From Rhodospirillales bacterium (GTDB taxonomy: Bacteria; Pseudomonadota; Alphaproteobacteria; Micavibrionales; UBA2020), in assembly GCA_023266795.1 (NCBI GenBank), contig JAHFPI010000059.1, forward strand, positions 1 to 10,372: a DNA stretch of 10,372 nt, read 5' to 3'. A program made the position numbers and the translations under genes. The notes below the pieces were generated by a model, which was given only the letters and a program-made list of their open reading frames with translations, did not search any database and was not told the DNA's origin. Below are positions 1 to 6,966 of the stretch, piece after piece (within the stretch, counting starts at the first letter, position 1; each line of letters starts with the position of its first letter).

Positions 1-331
1 TGAAGCCGAAACCGTCGCTGTTATAACCGATTTTTTTGCCGTTGCGGATCGCCACCGTATTGACAGCGCCCGACAGCAGGCAGCTGTCATCCTGTTCATC
101 CATCAGCGACAGGGCGGCTTCCTTCAGCGGCAGGGTCAGGTTGCACCCGACGAACCCGCGCTGGACGATGGCATTCAGGGCCGCCGGCAGCTGCTCCGGC
201 GTCACCGCCATCGCCGCATAGTCGCCGGAAATCTCATATTGCTTGAGCCAGAAACCGTGCAGCTTCGGCGACAGTGAATGCGCAACGGGAGTCCCCATCA
301 CACAGGCGTGCTGCAGGATTTTTTCCGTCAT
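1..331 (-). CDS. aroE: Shikimate dehydrogenase, N-terminal part (runs off the left edge)
   Basis: The enzyme reduces 3-dehydroshikimate to shikimate with NADPH in the cytoplasm, a step of the chorismate pathway. About 110 residues are visible, reading leftward from an ATG at 331-329. The N-terminal substrate-binding domain is clear. It has the shikimate-binding HSLSP motif (residues 18-22), GCNLTLPLK (62-70, usually NVTxPxK) with catalytic Lys70, GAVNT (88-92) and NSDG (104-107) with the catalytic partner Asp106. The NADP-binding Rossmann domain lies outside the window. The start is firm because the ATG overlaps the TGA of the upstream ppsR gene in an ATGA arrangement, so the two are co-transcribed and probably translationally coupled. 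Family assignment rests on these motifs, and no residue expected in this part is missing. Confidence 0.93.
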   Translation of the reverse strand, partial: MTEKILQHACVMGTPVAHSLSPKLHGFWLKQYEISGDYAAMAVTPEQLPAALNAIVQRGFVGCNLTLPLKEAALSLMDEQDDSCLLSGAVNTVAIRNGKKIGYNSDGFGF

Positions 332-1188
332 GCCCTGTCCTTTTTATGGTTCTGCTCTTTGATTTTTTCGCGGTGATGCTCCAGCAGCGCCAGCGTCTCC
401 GCCGCCGTTTCCTCGACCGAACGGCGGGTGACGTCGATGACCGGCCAGCCGTGCTGGGTGTAAAAACGCCGCGCCTCCTTGGTTTCGGCCTGCACCTTTT
501 CGGGGTCGAGATAATCCGTTTCGCGATGTTGTCCCAGATGCTTAAGCCGGTTGCGGCGCACCTCGATCAGCCTTTCGGGCGTGGCCGTCAGCGCGACAAA
601 CAACGGTTTTTTCAGGTCAAGCACCCGCTCCGGAAAAGGGATGCCCGGCACATAGGGGACGTTCGCCGCCTTGACGCCGCGATGGGCGAGATAGACGCAG
701 GTGGGCGTCTTCGACGTGCGCGACACGCCGACCAGAATGACATCCGCCTGCCCGAGATCCTGATCGTTTTTCTGTCCGTCGTCGTGGTGCAAAGCATAGT
801 CGACAGCGTCCATGCGCGCAAAATATTCAGCGTTGAGTTTATGCTGCAATCCCGGCTCCGCCAGACTCCGCTTGCCGAAAACGCCGCTCATCAGCTGCAG
901 GACGGGCTGCAAAATCGACAGCGCCGGCATGCCCGTCGCCTGACAATATTTTTCCAGTGTCTGGATGAGCCCGTCATCGACCAGCGTATAGAGCACCAGG
1001 CACGACTCTCCGGCATGCTGCTGCCGCAGGGATTCAAGAACGGTCTGCAGCTGTTTCTGGGTCCGCACCAGCGGCCAGAAATGCTGCTCCGTCTTCACCC
1101 CCTCGAACTGCGCCAGACAGGCCTTGACCACGCTGTTCAGGGTGCCGCCGGTGGAGTCCGAAATCATGTGCAGTTGAAATACGCTCAT
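328..1188 (-). CDS. ppsR: Pyruvate,phosphate dikinase / PEP synthase regulatory protein (DUF299 bifunctional kinase-phosphorylase)
   Basis: Members of this family inactivate pyruvate,phosphate dikinase or PEP synthase by ADP-dependent phosphorylation of an active-site threonine, and reactivate it by Pi-dependent dephosphorylation. They thereby control the pyruvate-PEP step in the cytoplasm. The 286-residue product is close to the usual 270-280. Visible hallmarks are the N-terminal HMISDSTGGT (residues 7-16), the P-loop-like GVSRTSKTPT (154-163) and NVPYVPGIPFP (176-186). The region around VALTATPERLIEVRRNRL (198-215) also fits the family. The start ATG at 1188-1186 puts the conserved ISDSTG stretch at the normal distance from the N terminus. 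No clear Shine-Dalgarno sequence precedes it. The gene ends in a 4-base overlap with aroE. Whether the target is PPDK (usual in alphaproteobacteria) or PEP synthase cannot be told from this window. Confidence 0.93.
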   Translation of the reverse strand: MSVFQLHMISDSTGGTLNSVVKACLAQFEGVKTEQHFWPLVRTQKQLQTVLESLRQQHAGESCLVLYTLVDDGLIQTLEKYCQATGMPALSILQPVLQLMSGVFGKRSLAEPGLQHKLNAEYFARMDAVDYALHHDDGQKNDQDLGQADVILVGVSRTSKTPTCVYLAHRGVKAANVPYVPGIPFPERVLDLKKPLFVALTATPERLIEVRRNRLKHLGQHRETDYLDPEKVQAETKEARRFYTQHGWPVIDVTRRSVEETAAETLALLEHHREKIKEQNHKKDRA

Positions 1189-1232
1189 GGAAAAATTCTA
1201 GCGGATTTTTGCAGAACGCTTCGATAGTTTTA

Positions 1233-1261
1233 TTTATATCCATAATATTGTTTAAGCCTAA
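1233..1261 (-). promoter_or_regulatory. Weak candidate promoter for ppsR-aroE
   Basis: Read on the minus strand, TATAAA (1238-1233) is a good -10 box. A poor -35 candidate, TTAGGC (1261-1256), lies 17 bases upstream. Transcription would start near 1226, about 40 bases before the ppsR ATG. Only the -10 box is convincing, so this is a tentative call. Confidence 0.3.
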
Positions 1262-1273
1262 TCGGCGTCTCCG

Positions 1274-1297
1274 TTTTACGAAAATGGTTTGCATAAA
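1274..1297 (+). repeat. Conserved upstream element, copy 1
   Basis: This 24-base segment matches 2505-2528 at 21 of 24 positions by hand count. Both begin TTTTACG and end TTTGCATAAA, and the end includes the -35 box. It shows that the promoter region was duplicated together with the gene and has stayed alike, perhaps because a regulator binds it. Confidence 0.7.
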
Positions 1298-1317
1298 TAT
1301 ATTTTACCCGCTATACC
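1289..1317 (+). promoter_or_regulatory. Sigma-70 type promoter of the 363-residue gene
   Basis: The -35 box is TTGCAT (1289-1294), followed by a 17-base spacer and the -10 box TATACC (1312-1317). The call is strengthened because the same layout, with the same TTGCAT and 17-base spacing, precedes the paralogous gene at 2588. Sequence around and upstream of the -35 box is also conserved between the two. A start near 1324 would give a leader of about 30 bases with AAGGAT at 1340-1345. Confidence 0.7.
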
Positions 1318-1355
1318 TTCCGGCAATCACAATCGCCGCAAGGATTTAGCTCCCC

Positions 1356-2447
1356 ATGGGAACTTCTGTATCTCCGGAATGCCCGCAAGACCTGCGAACG
1401 CTGCTCGCGCTGCGCGATTATCTGGTCATTACAGGGAGAAACACGGCGGCGGCAAACGACTGGCTGGCGGCCAACGAGAACGGGATTATCCTGTTTTACC
1501 AGCGCCTGAACCGCGCGCTGAACAACCGGAACGAGGCAAAGGCGATCTCCCTGCTGGCGGAGATGGGCGACCTTGCCGGATTTGTGCTGGGTCTTCAGGA
1601 TTTCAACGCAAAAGCGGAGGCAGCTTTCGGCAAAGGCAGCGCCTTTCAGAAAGCGGCAGCGGCGATACCGCCCGGCCTTCCGGCTGGATTGCAGGAGTCT
1701 CTGCCGGAGATTTCATCCCTCGATACCGATATACTCTCGCGTATTGAACAGGACAAACAGCTGCTCAAAATTGAAGAGTCCCTGAAAAAGCCGTCATTGT
1801 CCGTCGCCAGCTGGTTTCACAGGAAAGAAAAACAGCAGCAGGAACTGGCGCTGGATATGCGGCGCCAGACGCACGCCGTCAGGGACGAAATTCTCTGCCT
1901 GCAAAGCGACCGTCATTATTACATCGACAGCTTCATGGACTGGGTCGCCGACACGCTGGCGCCGGAAATGGCGGATGAAAACGGTACGGCGCCGGACGCA
2001 GGCATCAAAATGCTGCAGTATCAAAACCCCCTGCATATTATTGGACATGCCGATGCCGATCACAAAACCGCAGTCGAAACCAAAACCGCCGTTCTGCGTG
2101 ACGCAGCCCTGCGCTATTCCCGTCTGGCGGAAGCGATAGACCGGCAGGATGCGCACGACATCTTCAGGCTCATCGACATGGTCTATCCTTCCGTTACAAC
2201 GCACGATAGCAAGGCGTTACAAAATATTTTGCTGCAGGATTATCATGCGGCGTCCCTGCCGGAAATTATCCTGAAGCAGATGCGCAGCAAGCCCAGCCGG
2301 GATTTTTTGTTGCAGCAACTGCGGTATAAGGTTCAGGCGGGGGAGCTGGCTATTCCGGGTCTTGAGAGGGAAAGCATTCTCCAGCGCATTGTCCATGAAC
2401 TCCGCACCAGCCTGCTTGGTGTCCCTACTACCGGATCACGCCGGTAA
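1356..2447 (+). CDS. Unrecognised 363-residue protein, short paralogue of the next gene
   Basis: I do not recognise this family. The product has no signal peptide or membrane segment and should be a soluble, mostly helical cytoplasmic protein. It matches the N-terminal ~355 residues of the 1145-residue protein encoded just downstream. The most conserved block is residues 149-206 here against 154-211 there, with 39 of 58 positions identical by hand count. It contains SWFH, RRQ-H-V-DEIL, DRHYYIDS, MDWV and DTLAP. A second block is RNTAA...IILF..RLNRAL (28-55). Residues 150-185 are rich in Lys, Glu, Gln and Arg and may form a coiled coil. Similarity fades after about residue 320 and the reading frame stops soon after. 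The ATG at 1356 is supported by AAGGAT at 1340-1345 and by alignment with the paralogue's start. It could be a stand-alone N-terminal domain or a truncated copy. Confidence 0.85.
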   Translation: MGTSVSPECPQDLRTLLALRDYLVITGRNTAAANDWLAANENGIILFYQRLNRALNNRNEAKAISLLAEMGDLAGFVLGLQDFNAKAEAAFGKGSAFQKAAAAIPPGLPAGLQESLPEISSLDTDILSRIEQDKQLLKIEESLKKPSLSVASWFHRKEKQQQELALDMRRQTHAVRDEILCLQSDRHYYIDSFMDWVADTLAPEMADENGTAPDAGIKMLQYQNPLHIIGHADADHKTAVETKTAVLRDAALRYSRLAEAIDRQDAHDIFRLIDMVYPSVTTHDSKALQNILLQDYHAASLPEIILKQMRSKPSRDFLLQQLRYKVQAGELAIPGLERESILQRIVHELRTSLLGVPTTGSRR

Positions 2448-2504
2448 AAATCGACAAAAAATCATCTATCTATTTGAAATTATTGTAATAAATTGACAGC
2501 TGTA

Positions 2505-2528
2505 TTTTACGGAAACGATTTGCATAAA
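2505..2528 (+). repeat. Conserved upstream element, copy 2
   Basis: Partner of the element at 1274-1297. It sits in the same position relative to the -35 box of the large gene. The flanking 2448-2504 stretch is AT-rich and shows no coding similarity to the large gene. Confidence 0.7.
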
Positions 2529-2548
2529 AACGGATCAAGTGCTATAAC
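2520..2548 (+). promoter_or_regulatory. Sigma-70 type promoter of the 1145-residue gene and probable operon
   Basis: TTGCAT (2520-2525), a 17-base spacer and TATAAC (2543-2548) make a strong sigma-70-like promoter. It has the same geometry as the promoter at 1289-1317. Transcription would start near 2555, immediately before the 12-base palindrome at 2560-2571. Because the next two genes follow at gaps of 8 and 9 bases, this promoter probably drives all three. Confidence 0.72.
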
Positions 2549-2559
2549 ATCCTACAGTC

Positions 2560-2571
2560 ACAACATGTTGT
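2560..2571. promoter_or_regulatory. Perfect 12-base palindrome in the leader of the large gene
   Basis: ACAACATGTTGT is a perfect inverted repeat. It lies just after the predicted transcription start and abuts the AAGGAT ribosome binding site (2572-2577). It could be an operator for a dimeric repressor. As RNA it has no loop, so a stable hairpin is unlikely. The corresponding leader of the paralogue (around 1327-1339) lacks it, so it is either newly gained or lost there. Function is inferred from position only. Confidence 0.35.
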
Positions 2572-2587
2572 AAGGATTCGGCTTTCG

Positions 2588-5500
2588 ATGGATGCTCCTG
2601 TGCCGCCACAGCCCCCGCAAAATCTTCAGGCCCTGATCGCCCTGCGCGATCGGGTGGAAGATTACCTGAGCACCACTGAGAGGAATACCGCTGCGGTCAA
2701 GAGCTGGTTTTCCGCGAATAAAGACCGGATCATCCTGTTTCACCACCGCCTGAACCGCGCGCTGGAGAACAAGAATGACGCAAAGGCAACCGCGCTGCTG
2801 GCGGAAATGAACGACAGCGGCATCGCCGGATTTGTTTTGAGCCTGCAGGATTTCAGCAAAAAAGCCAAAGCCTCCCTCGGCGCAGACAGCGCCTTTCTAA
2901 AGGCGGCGGCGGCCATACCTCCCGGCCTGCCCGCGAAATTGCAGGAGCCCGTGCCGGATTTACCCGCTTTTGACGCCGACATCCTCGTGCGCCTCGAAAA
3001 AGACCGGCAACAGCTCAAGGCCGAAGACGCCCGCAAGCAGCCGTTATCCGTTTCCAGCTGGTTTCACAAGGAAGAGAAACGTCTGGAAGAACAGGCCCGC
3101 GAAGCCCGCCGCCAGTCCCACACCGTCAAAGACGAAATTCTCGGCCTGCAGGACGACCGCCATTATTACATCGACAGCCTCATGGACTGGGTGGTCGATA
3201 CGCTGGCGCCTGATCCGGCGGAAAAAGGCGGCGTGGCGGCCAGCGACGACGCCAAAATGCTGCAATATCAGGATCTCTCTTACATTATCAACACCGCCAC
3301 CGCTGATCATCGCGAAGCCGTCGAGAACGGAGCTGCCGTCCTGCGTGACGCCGCCCGGGAATATTCCGCGCTGGCGGAAACCATAGATCAGCAGGACACG
3401 CAGGCCATCCTCAAAAAAATCGCCACGGCTTATCCTGCCGCCGCCACCGAAGACAGCGCGCTGTTCCAGAAAATCCTGCTGGAAGATTTCCAGTCCGTAT
3501 CACTGCCGGAAATAATCATGAAGCATATCCATGACCGCGACAGTCAGGCCGTGTTGCTGGACTGGGTTTTCAAGACCCCCGGCAGCGGGCAGATAACGTT
3601 TGCCGATGCGCCATCGGCAAAACAGGTCGTCGAAAAATTTGTGAACCTGACGCTGGACAAAAACGACCCGCTCGACCCGCGAATCTTGCAGCAGATCATC
3701 ACGCTTGCGCGCGAGGGCAATAAAATAACGGCCGAATCCATCGCCTTTGATAACAGGAACATTTTTCAGGCCGCCGCCACAAGGTTTGCCGGCAAACCCG
3801 CCGCGCAGAAAAATGTTTTGAGCGCCGTTCTCACCGGCATGGGCAGCAAAATAACGGGCAGCGACGACGCCTATGTCGCTTTCTCCGAAAGCCTGCGCCG
3901 GAAAGACACTGCGGCGCTTCTCAACACTCTCAAGGAAATTGAACAACGCCATCTGACGCTGCCCTTCAGCGCGCTCTGGTACCTGTGCCGTCCGGGAACC
4001 TCGCTGGTGGACAGCCTTTGCGCAGCCACTCCCGACCCCGTCCTCAAGGCAACCCTGCTGGAGCAGGGGCTCAAGGCTGGGCTCCTTGGTGAACTCTGGG
4101 TAGAAAACAGCGGCACTACCGGCTCTGCAGCGGCGGCAAAGTTCAAAGAGCTGGTGGAAAAGGACATATTCCCCGCGCTGGAGACAATCCCCGTCAATAC
4201 CGTCCGCTTGCTGATCTCCCATAGTTTCCCTTCCGGCAGCCTGTTCACTCTGCGCGGCCTGCTCACCCAGCCGCCGGCGCGCTGGCTGGAGAAAATTGCC
4301 GCCAGCGCGGTTGACGACGACAAGAAAACCGAATGGATTGCGGCGCTGCTGGAGCCGTTTAAATCCGATATCGTCAGAGCCAACATCCTCGCCGAAGCCA
4401 GAAGCGGGTGCATGGTTCAAAAGAACGCCAACATCCTGTCAGCCATGGAAAAAAACCTTGTCGGCGAAAATATCCGCCTGACGGAAGATAAAATCCTCTG
4501 CAATTTACAGCGCATTGCCAACATCTGGTATAACGCCGACAGCAAGATGCTGCGCTACACGGTGCAGGGGCAGTCGCACACCCTCCTTGAAAGCCTGTCC
4601 CCCGCCATGGCCAAGGAAATTCTGACGCTGATCCAGCGCCGGGGCGACTTTATGACGGAGCGTGACGGCCTCTTCAAACCGGAAAATATCGACGCCATCC
4701 ACTACAGCCCGCAGGGCACCACCGTTTCGTGGTACCACGTCACCGGCAGCCTGAACGCGGACAACGCGGCAATGGTGCAGCTGAAAAAACGTACTGACTT
4801 TATACACGCGACGGATGCGGATACCGGCCTTGCGGGCAGCTATAATATCGCCAGCATCTGCCTGCTGCAGGAAATGGACGACGGCACCACCCTCATGATC
4901 GATAAATACGGCACCGCCCATATGCTGGAAGGCAAGGTCGTCCCGAAAGAAGGGGGGCCGCTGGTCAACATCGGCGCGGCTTATTTCAATCCGGACAATG
5001 CCTCCATTCTCCGCCTGAACCCTAAGGATAAAACCTTCGAATTCAGGATCGAGAGCCCTGATTTCGAAAAGCTGCTCGATCCGCAGGAGGAGCAGTATTT
5101 TTACAGCATCGCGCTGCCCTCCGCCGCCGCCTTCGCCGCCCTGAAAAAGAGCATCAACGGCAGCGCCGATATTCACGCGCCGAACGACACGGACCTCGCC
5201 AATCTTTATCTCAACATGAAGGCGCTGGAGTATCTGGCCTACGACGAAAAGGCTTCCGGATTTTACTGCAAAAAATACAGCGCCACCCGCAAGCCGGGCT
5301 TTATCCATGTGGAGCCGGACATGGCGGCGGCCATCCTCGAGGGCATCGGCCATAAGCGCGGCATGATCCGGGTCGGCGACCTGCTGGCGCACAAAGACAG
5401 CATCGACGACGCCTATTACAGCTCCGGCCAGCATAAACTGCAACTGGTGACCGGCTCTGAAATCCAGGAAATCCCCGCCGATACGACGGAAGGATGGGGA

Positions 5501-6025
5501 ATGCTGCTCCTGCTGGCGAAAGACAAGAAGTTCGTCACCGTTTCCAGGGAAAACTACACAGTCAACGACAATGATATGCCGACAGACGTCGTCCAGATCG
5601 GGCGCGCCACGCTGCTTTCGCTGAACGCGTCCAAGGATAAAATGAATATCATTACCGAGCACATGCCCTTCCCCGTCGGCCTCGGCAGCAAAGAAGCGCT
5701 GGCCTTCCTTGATGCCCTTGAAGAAAAAGGCCTTGCCGCAACCCGCGTCGCAACCCCTGCGCTGGCTTGGACGAAAAATCTTGGTGCGGCGCTTTCTGCC
5801 TTGCCGGAAACGACCGTCAACACATCCCTCCTTCCCGCCACATCTGCACCTGCGGCGCTGCTGAAGCAGGCTTTAGAACAAGCCGGAGCTGCAGACACCT
5901 CCGGCAAAAAACCCGCCGCCGATTTTGCCGCCGCCGCGCCTGCAAAAAAACAGACTGCTTCCCAGAAACCTGCCGTTGCTTTAGAACCTAAAACGCAGAT
6001 CCCGCCGCCCTTTCGCAGCCTCTAA
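2588..6025 (+). CDS. Unrecognised 1145-residue multidomain protein with divergent C-terminal repeats
   Basis: I do not recognise this protein. There is no signal peptide or membrane segment, so it is probably cytoplasmic. Four regions can be seen. Residues 1-355 are helical and shared with the preceding gene, with the conserved core SWFH...RRQSHTVKDEIL...DRHYYIDS..MDWV at 157-202. Residues 360-630 are predicted mainly helical with no known motif. Residues 635-1053 seem to contain six or seven divergent units. A typical unit has two short hydrophobic strands (NLQRIANIWY, 639-648), a third strand (LRYTV, 655-659), then a helix (MAKEILTLI, 674-682) and a last strand ending in F-I or F-M. The tail (1075-1145) is rich in Ala, Pro, Lys and Thr and looks disordered. 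The ATG at 2588 has AAGGAT at 2572-2577 and aligns with the paralogue's start. Codon use resembles the neighbouring genes, so there is no obvious sign of recent transfer. Confidence 0.85.
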   Translation: MDAPVPPQPPQNLQALIALRDRVEDYLSTTERNTAAVKSWFSANKDRIILFHHRLNRALENKNDAKATALLAEMNDSGIAGFVLSLQDFSKKAKASLGADSAFLKAAAAIPPGLPAKLQEPVPDLPAFDADILVRLEKDRQQLKAEDARKQPLSVSSWFHKEEKRLEEQAREARRQSHTVKDEILGLQDDRHYYIDSLMDWVVDTLAPDPAEKGGVAASDDAKMLQYQDLSYIINTATADHREAVENGAAVLRDAAREYSALAETIDQQDTQAILKKIATAYPAAATEDSALFQKILLEDFQSVSLPEIIMKHIHDRDSQAVLLDWVFKTPGSGQITFADAPSAKQVVEKFVNLTLDKNDPLDPRILQQIITLAREGNKITAESIAFDNRNIFQAAATRFAGKPAAQKNVLSAVLTGMGSKITGSDDAYVAFSESLRRKDTAALLNTLKEIEQRHLTLPFSALWYLCRPGTSLVDSLCAATPDPVLKATLLEQGLKAGLLGELWVENSGTTGSAAAAKFKELVEKDIFPALETIPVNTVRLLISHSFPSGSLFTLRGLLTQPPARWLEKIAASAVDDDKKTEWIAALLEPFKSDIVRANILAEARSGCMVQKNANILSAMEKNLVGENIRLTEDKILCNLQRIANIWYNADSKMLRYTVQGQSHTLLESLSPAMAKEILTLIQRRGDFMTERDGLFKPENIDAIHYSPQGTTVSWYHVTGSLNADNAAMVQLKKRTDFIHATDADTGLAGSYNIASICLLQEMDDGTTLMIDKYGTAHMLEGKVVPKEGGPLVNIGAAYFNPDNASILRLNPKDKTFEFRIESPDFEKLLDPQEEQYFYSIALPSAAAFAALKKSINGSADIHAPNDTDLANLYLNMKALEYLAYDEKASGFYCKKYSATRKPGFIHVEPDMAAAILEGIGHKRGMIRVGDLLAHKDSIDDAYYSSGQHKLQLVTGSEIQEIPADTTEGWGMLLLLAKDKKFVTVSRENYTVNDNDMPTDVVQIGRATLLSLNASKDKMNIITEHMPFPVGLGSKEALAFLDALEEKGLAATRVATPALAWTKNLGAALSALPETTVNTSLLPATSAPAALLKQALEQAGAADTSGKKPAADFAAAAPAKKQTASQKPAVALEPKTQIPPPFRSL

Positions 6026-6033
6026 CGGACATC

Positions 6034-6957
6034 ATGTCTCACTCTCATGACCACTCACACGACTGCCGCCATACCCCGTCCGCCGACTTCGGGCGGGCGT
6101 TTCTGATCGGTATTTTATTAAACATCGCCTTTGTCGCCGCCGAGGTCTTCTGGGGTGTGAGGGCAAACTCGCTCGCACTGCTGGCCGACGCGGGGCACAA
6201 TGCCAGCGATGTTCTGGCGCTGGCGCTGGCGTGGACGGCGGCAATACTGGGCCGCCGCCAGCCTTCCGGTCGGTTTACTTACGGCCTCCGCAGCTCGTCG
6301 ATCATCGCCGCGCTGACGAACGCCATTGTCCTGCTGGTCGTGGTGGGCGGGATCGGCTGGGCCGCTATTTTACGGCTGGCGCAGCCGGAAGCGGCAGCAG
6401 GCACGACGGTCATGGCCGTCGCCGCAGCAGGCGTTATCGTCAACGGCGTAACCGCCTGGCTGTTTATGGCGGGACGCAAGGAAGACCTGAACATCCGTGG
6501 CGCCTACCTGCATATGGCGGCGGATGCAGTTGTGTCTCTGGGTGTGGTGATTGCCGGCGCGCTGATGCTGCAAACCGGATGGCTGTGGCTGGATCCGCTG
6601 GTGAGCCTAGTGATTTCCGGCGTGATTGTGCTGGGGACATGGGCGCTGCTGAAGGAATCGCTGGGACTTGCCCTGCAGGCGGTGCCGAAAGACATTGATC
6701 CGGCGCAAGTGAAAGCCGTGCTCGCCGGGCTTGCGGGCGTGAAAGAAGTCCACGACCTGCACATCTGGGCAATGAGCACGACGGAAGTGGCTTCTTCCGT
6801 CCATCTCATCATGAAAAATGGCCATCCCGGAGATGCTTTTATCAAGGACGTCGCGCAGCGGCTGGAGCATGACTTCCACATCAGCCACACCACGGTTCAA
6901 ATCGAAATCGGCGACACCGGCAGCGAATGCCCCCTCGCGCCGGATCATGTGGTGTAA
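6034..6957 (+). CDS. Cation diffusion facilitator (CDF) family metal efflux protein, CzcD/ZitB-like
   Basis: This inner-membrane transporter should export Zn2+ or a similar divalent metal in exchange for protons. The 307-residue product has a His/Asp-rich N terminus (residues 2-13) typical of zinc CDF proteins. Membrane segments with the expected spacing follow to about residue 210. The two metal-site motifs are intact: LADAGHNASD (50-59, His55 and Asp59) in the second segment, and HMAAD (160-164, His160 and Asp164) in the fifth. The C-terminal cytoplasmic domain is recognisable by VKEVHDLHIWAMSTTE (236-251) and HTTVQIE (285-291). The gene starts 8 bases after the stop of the large unrecognised gene with only a weak GGA upstream, which suggests translational coupling. 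The exact metal cannot be read from the sequence; the His-rich segment favours zinc. Confidence 0.93.
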   Translation: MSHSHDHSHDCRHTPSADFGRAFLIGILLNIAFVAAEVFWGVRANSLALLADAGHNASDVLALALAWTAAILGRRQPSGRFTYGLRSSSIIAALTNAIVLLVVVGGIGWAAILRLAQPEAAAGTTVMAVAAAGVIVNGVTAWLFMAGRKEDLNIRGAYLHMAADAVVSLGVVIAGALMLQTGWLWLDPLVSLVISGVIVLGTWALLKESLGLALQAVPKDIDPAQVKAVLAGLAGVKEVHDLHIWAMSTTEVASSVHLIMKNGHPGDAFIKDVAQRLEHDFHISHTTVQIEIGDTGSECPLAPDHVV

Positions 6958-6966
6958 AAAATAACC

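Larger units (their letters stand above)
2448..2587 (+). other. 140-base intergenic spacer between the two paralogues
   Basis: It is AT-rich and holds the promoter, the conserved upstream element and the palindrome listed separately. I see no rho-independent terminator for the first gene. A TACCGG/CCGGTA hairpin (2429-2446) overlaps its stop codon but is not followed by a T-run. An 8-base palindrome, ACAGCTGT, lies at 2496-2503. Read-through from the first promoter into the second gene is therefore possible. Confidence 0.6.

Noticed and set aside
274..1227. Long plus-strand frame of 317 codons opposite ppsR
   Set aside because: It is the antisense shadow of a well-supported ppsR gene, is very Arg/Gln/His-rich, and has no recognisable domain.
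1034..1294. Minus-strand frame that begins upstream of ppsR and gives a protein-like start (MDINKTIEAFCKN...)
   Set aside because: It overlaps ppsR in another frame, loses protein-like composition inside ppsR, and its apparent start covers the predicted -10 region.
2429..2446. Hairpin TACCGG-ATCACG-CCGGTA at the end of the first unrecognised gene as a terminator
   Set aside because: The stem is only 6 pairs, includes the stop codon, and is followed by A-rich rather than T-rich sequence on the plus strand.
2493..2498. Perfect TTGACA as the -35 box of the large gene
   Set aside because: No acceptable -10 box lies 16-18 bases downstream, whereas the TTGCAT/TATAAC pair has ideal spacing and is conserved in the paralogue.
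4505..5662. Long minus-strand frame (385 codons) opposite the large gene
   Set aside because: Shadow of the coding strand: low-complexity Val/Gly/Arg/Asp composition, no promoter or ribosome binding site, and no motif.
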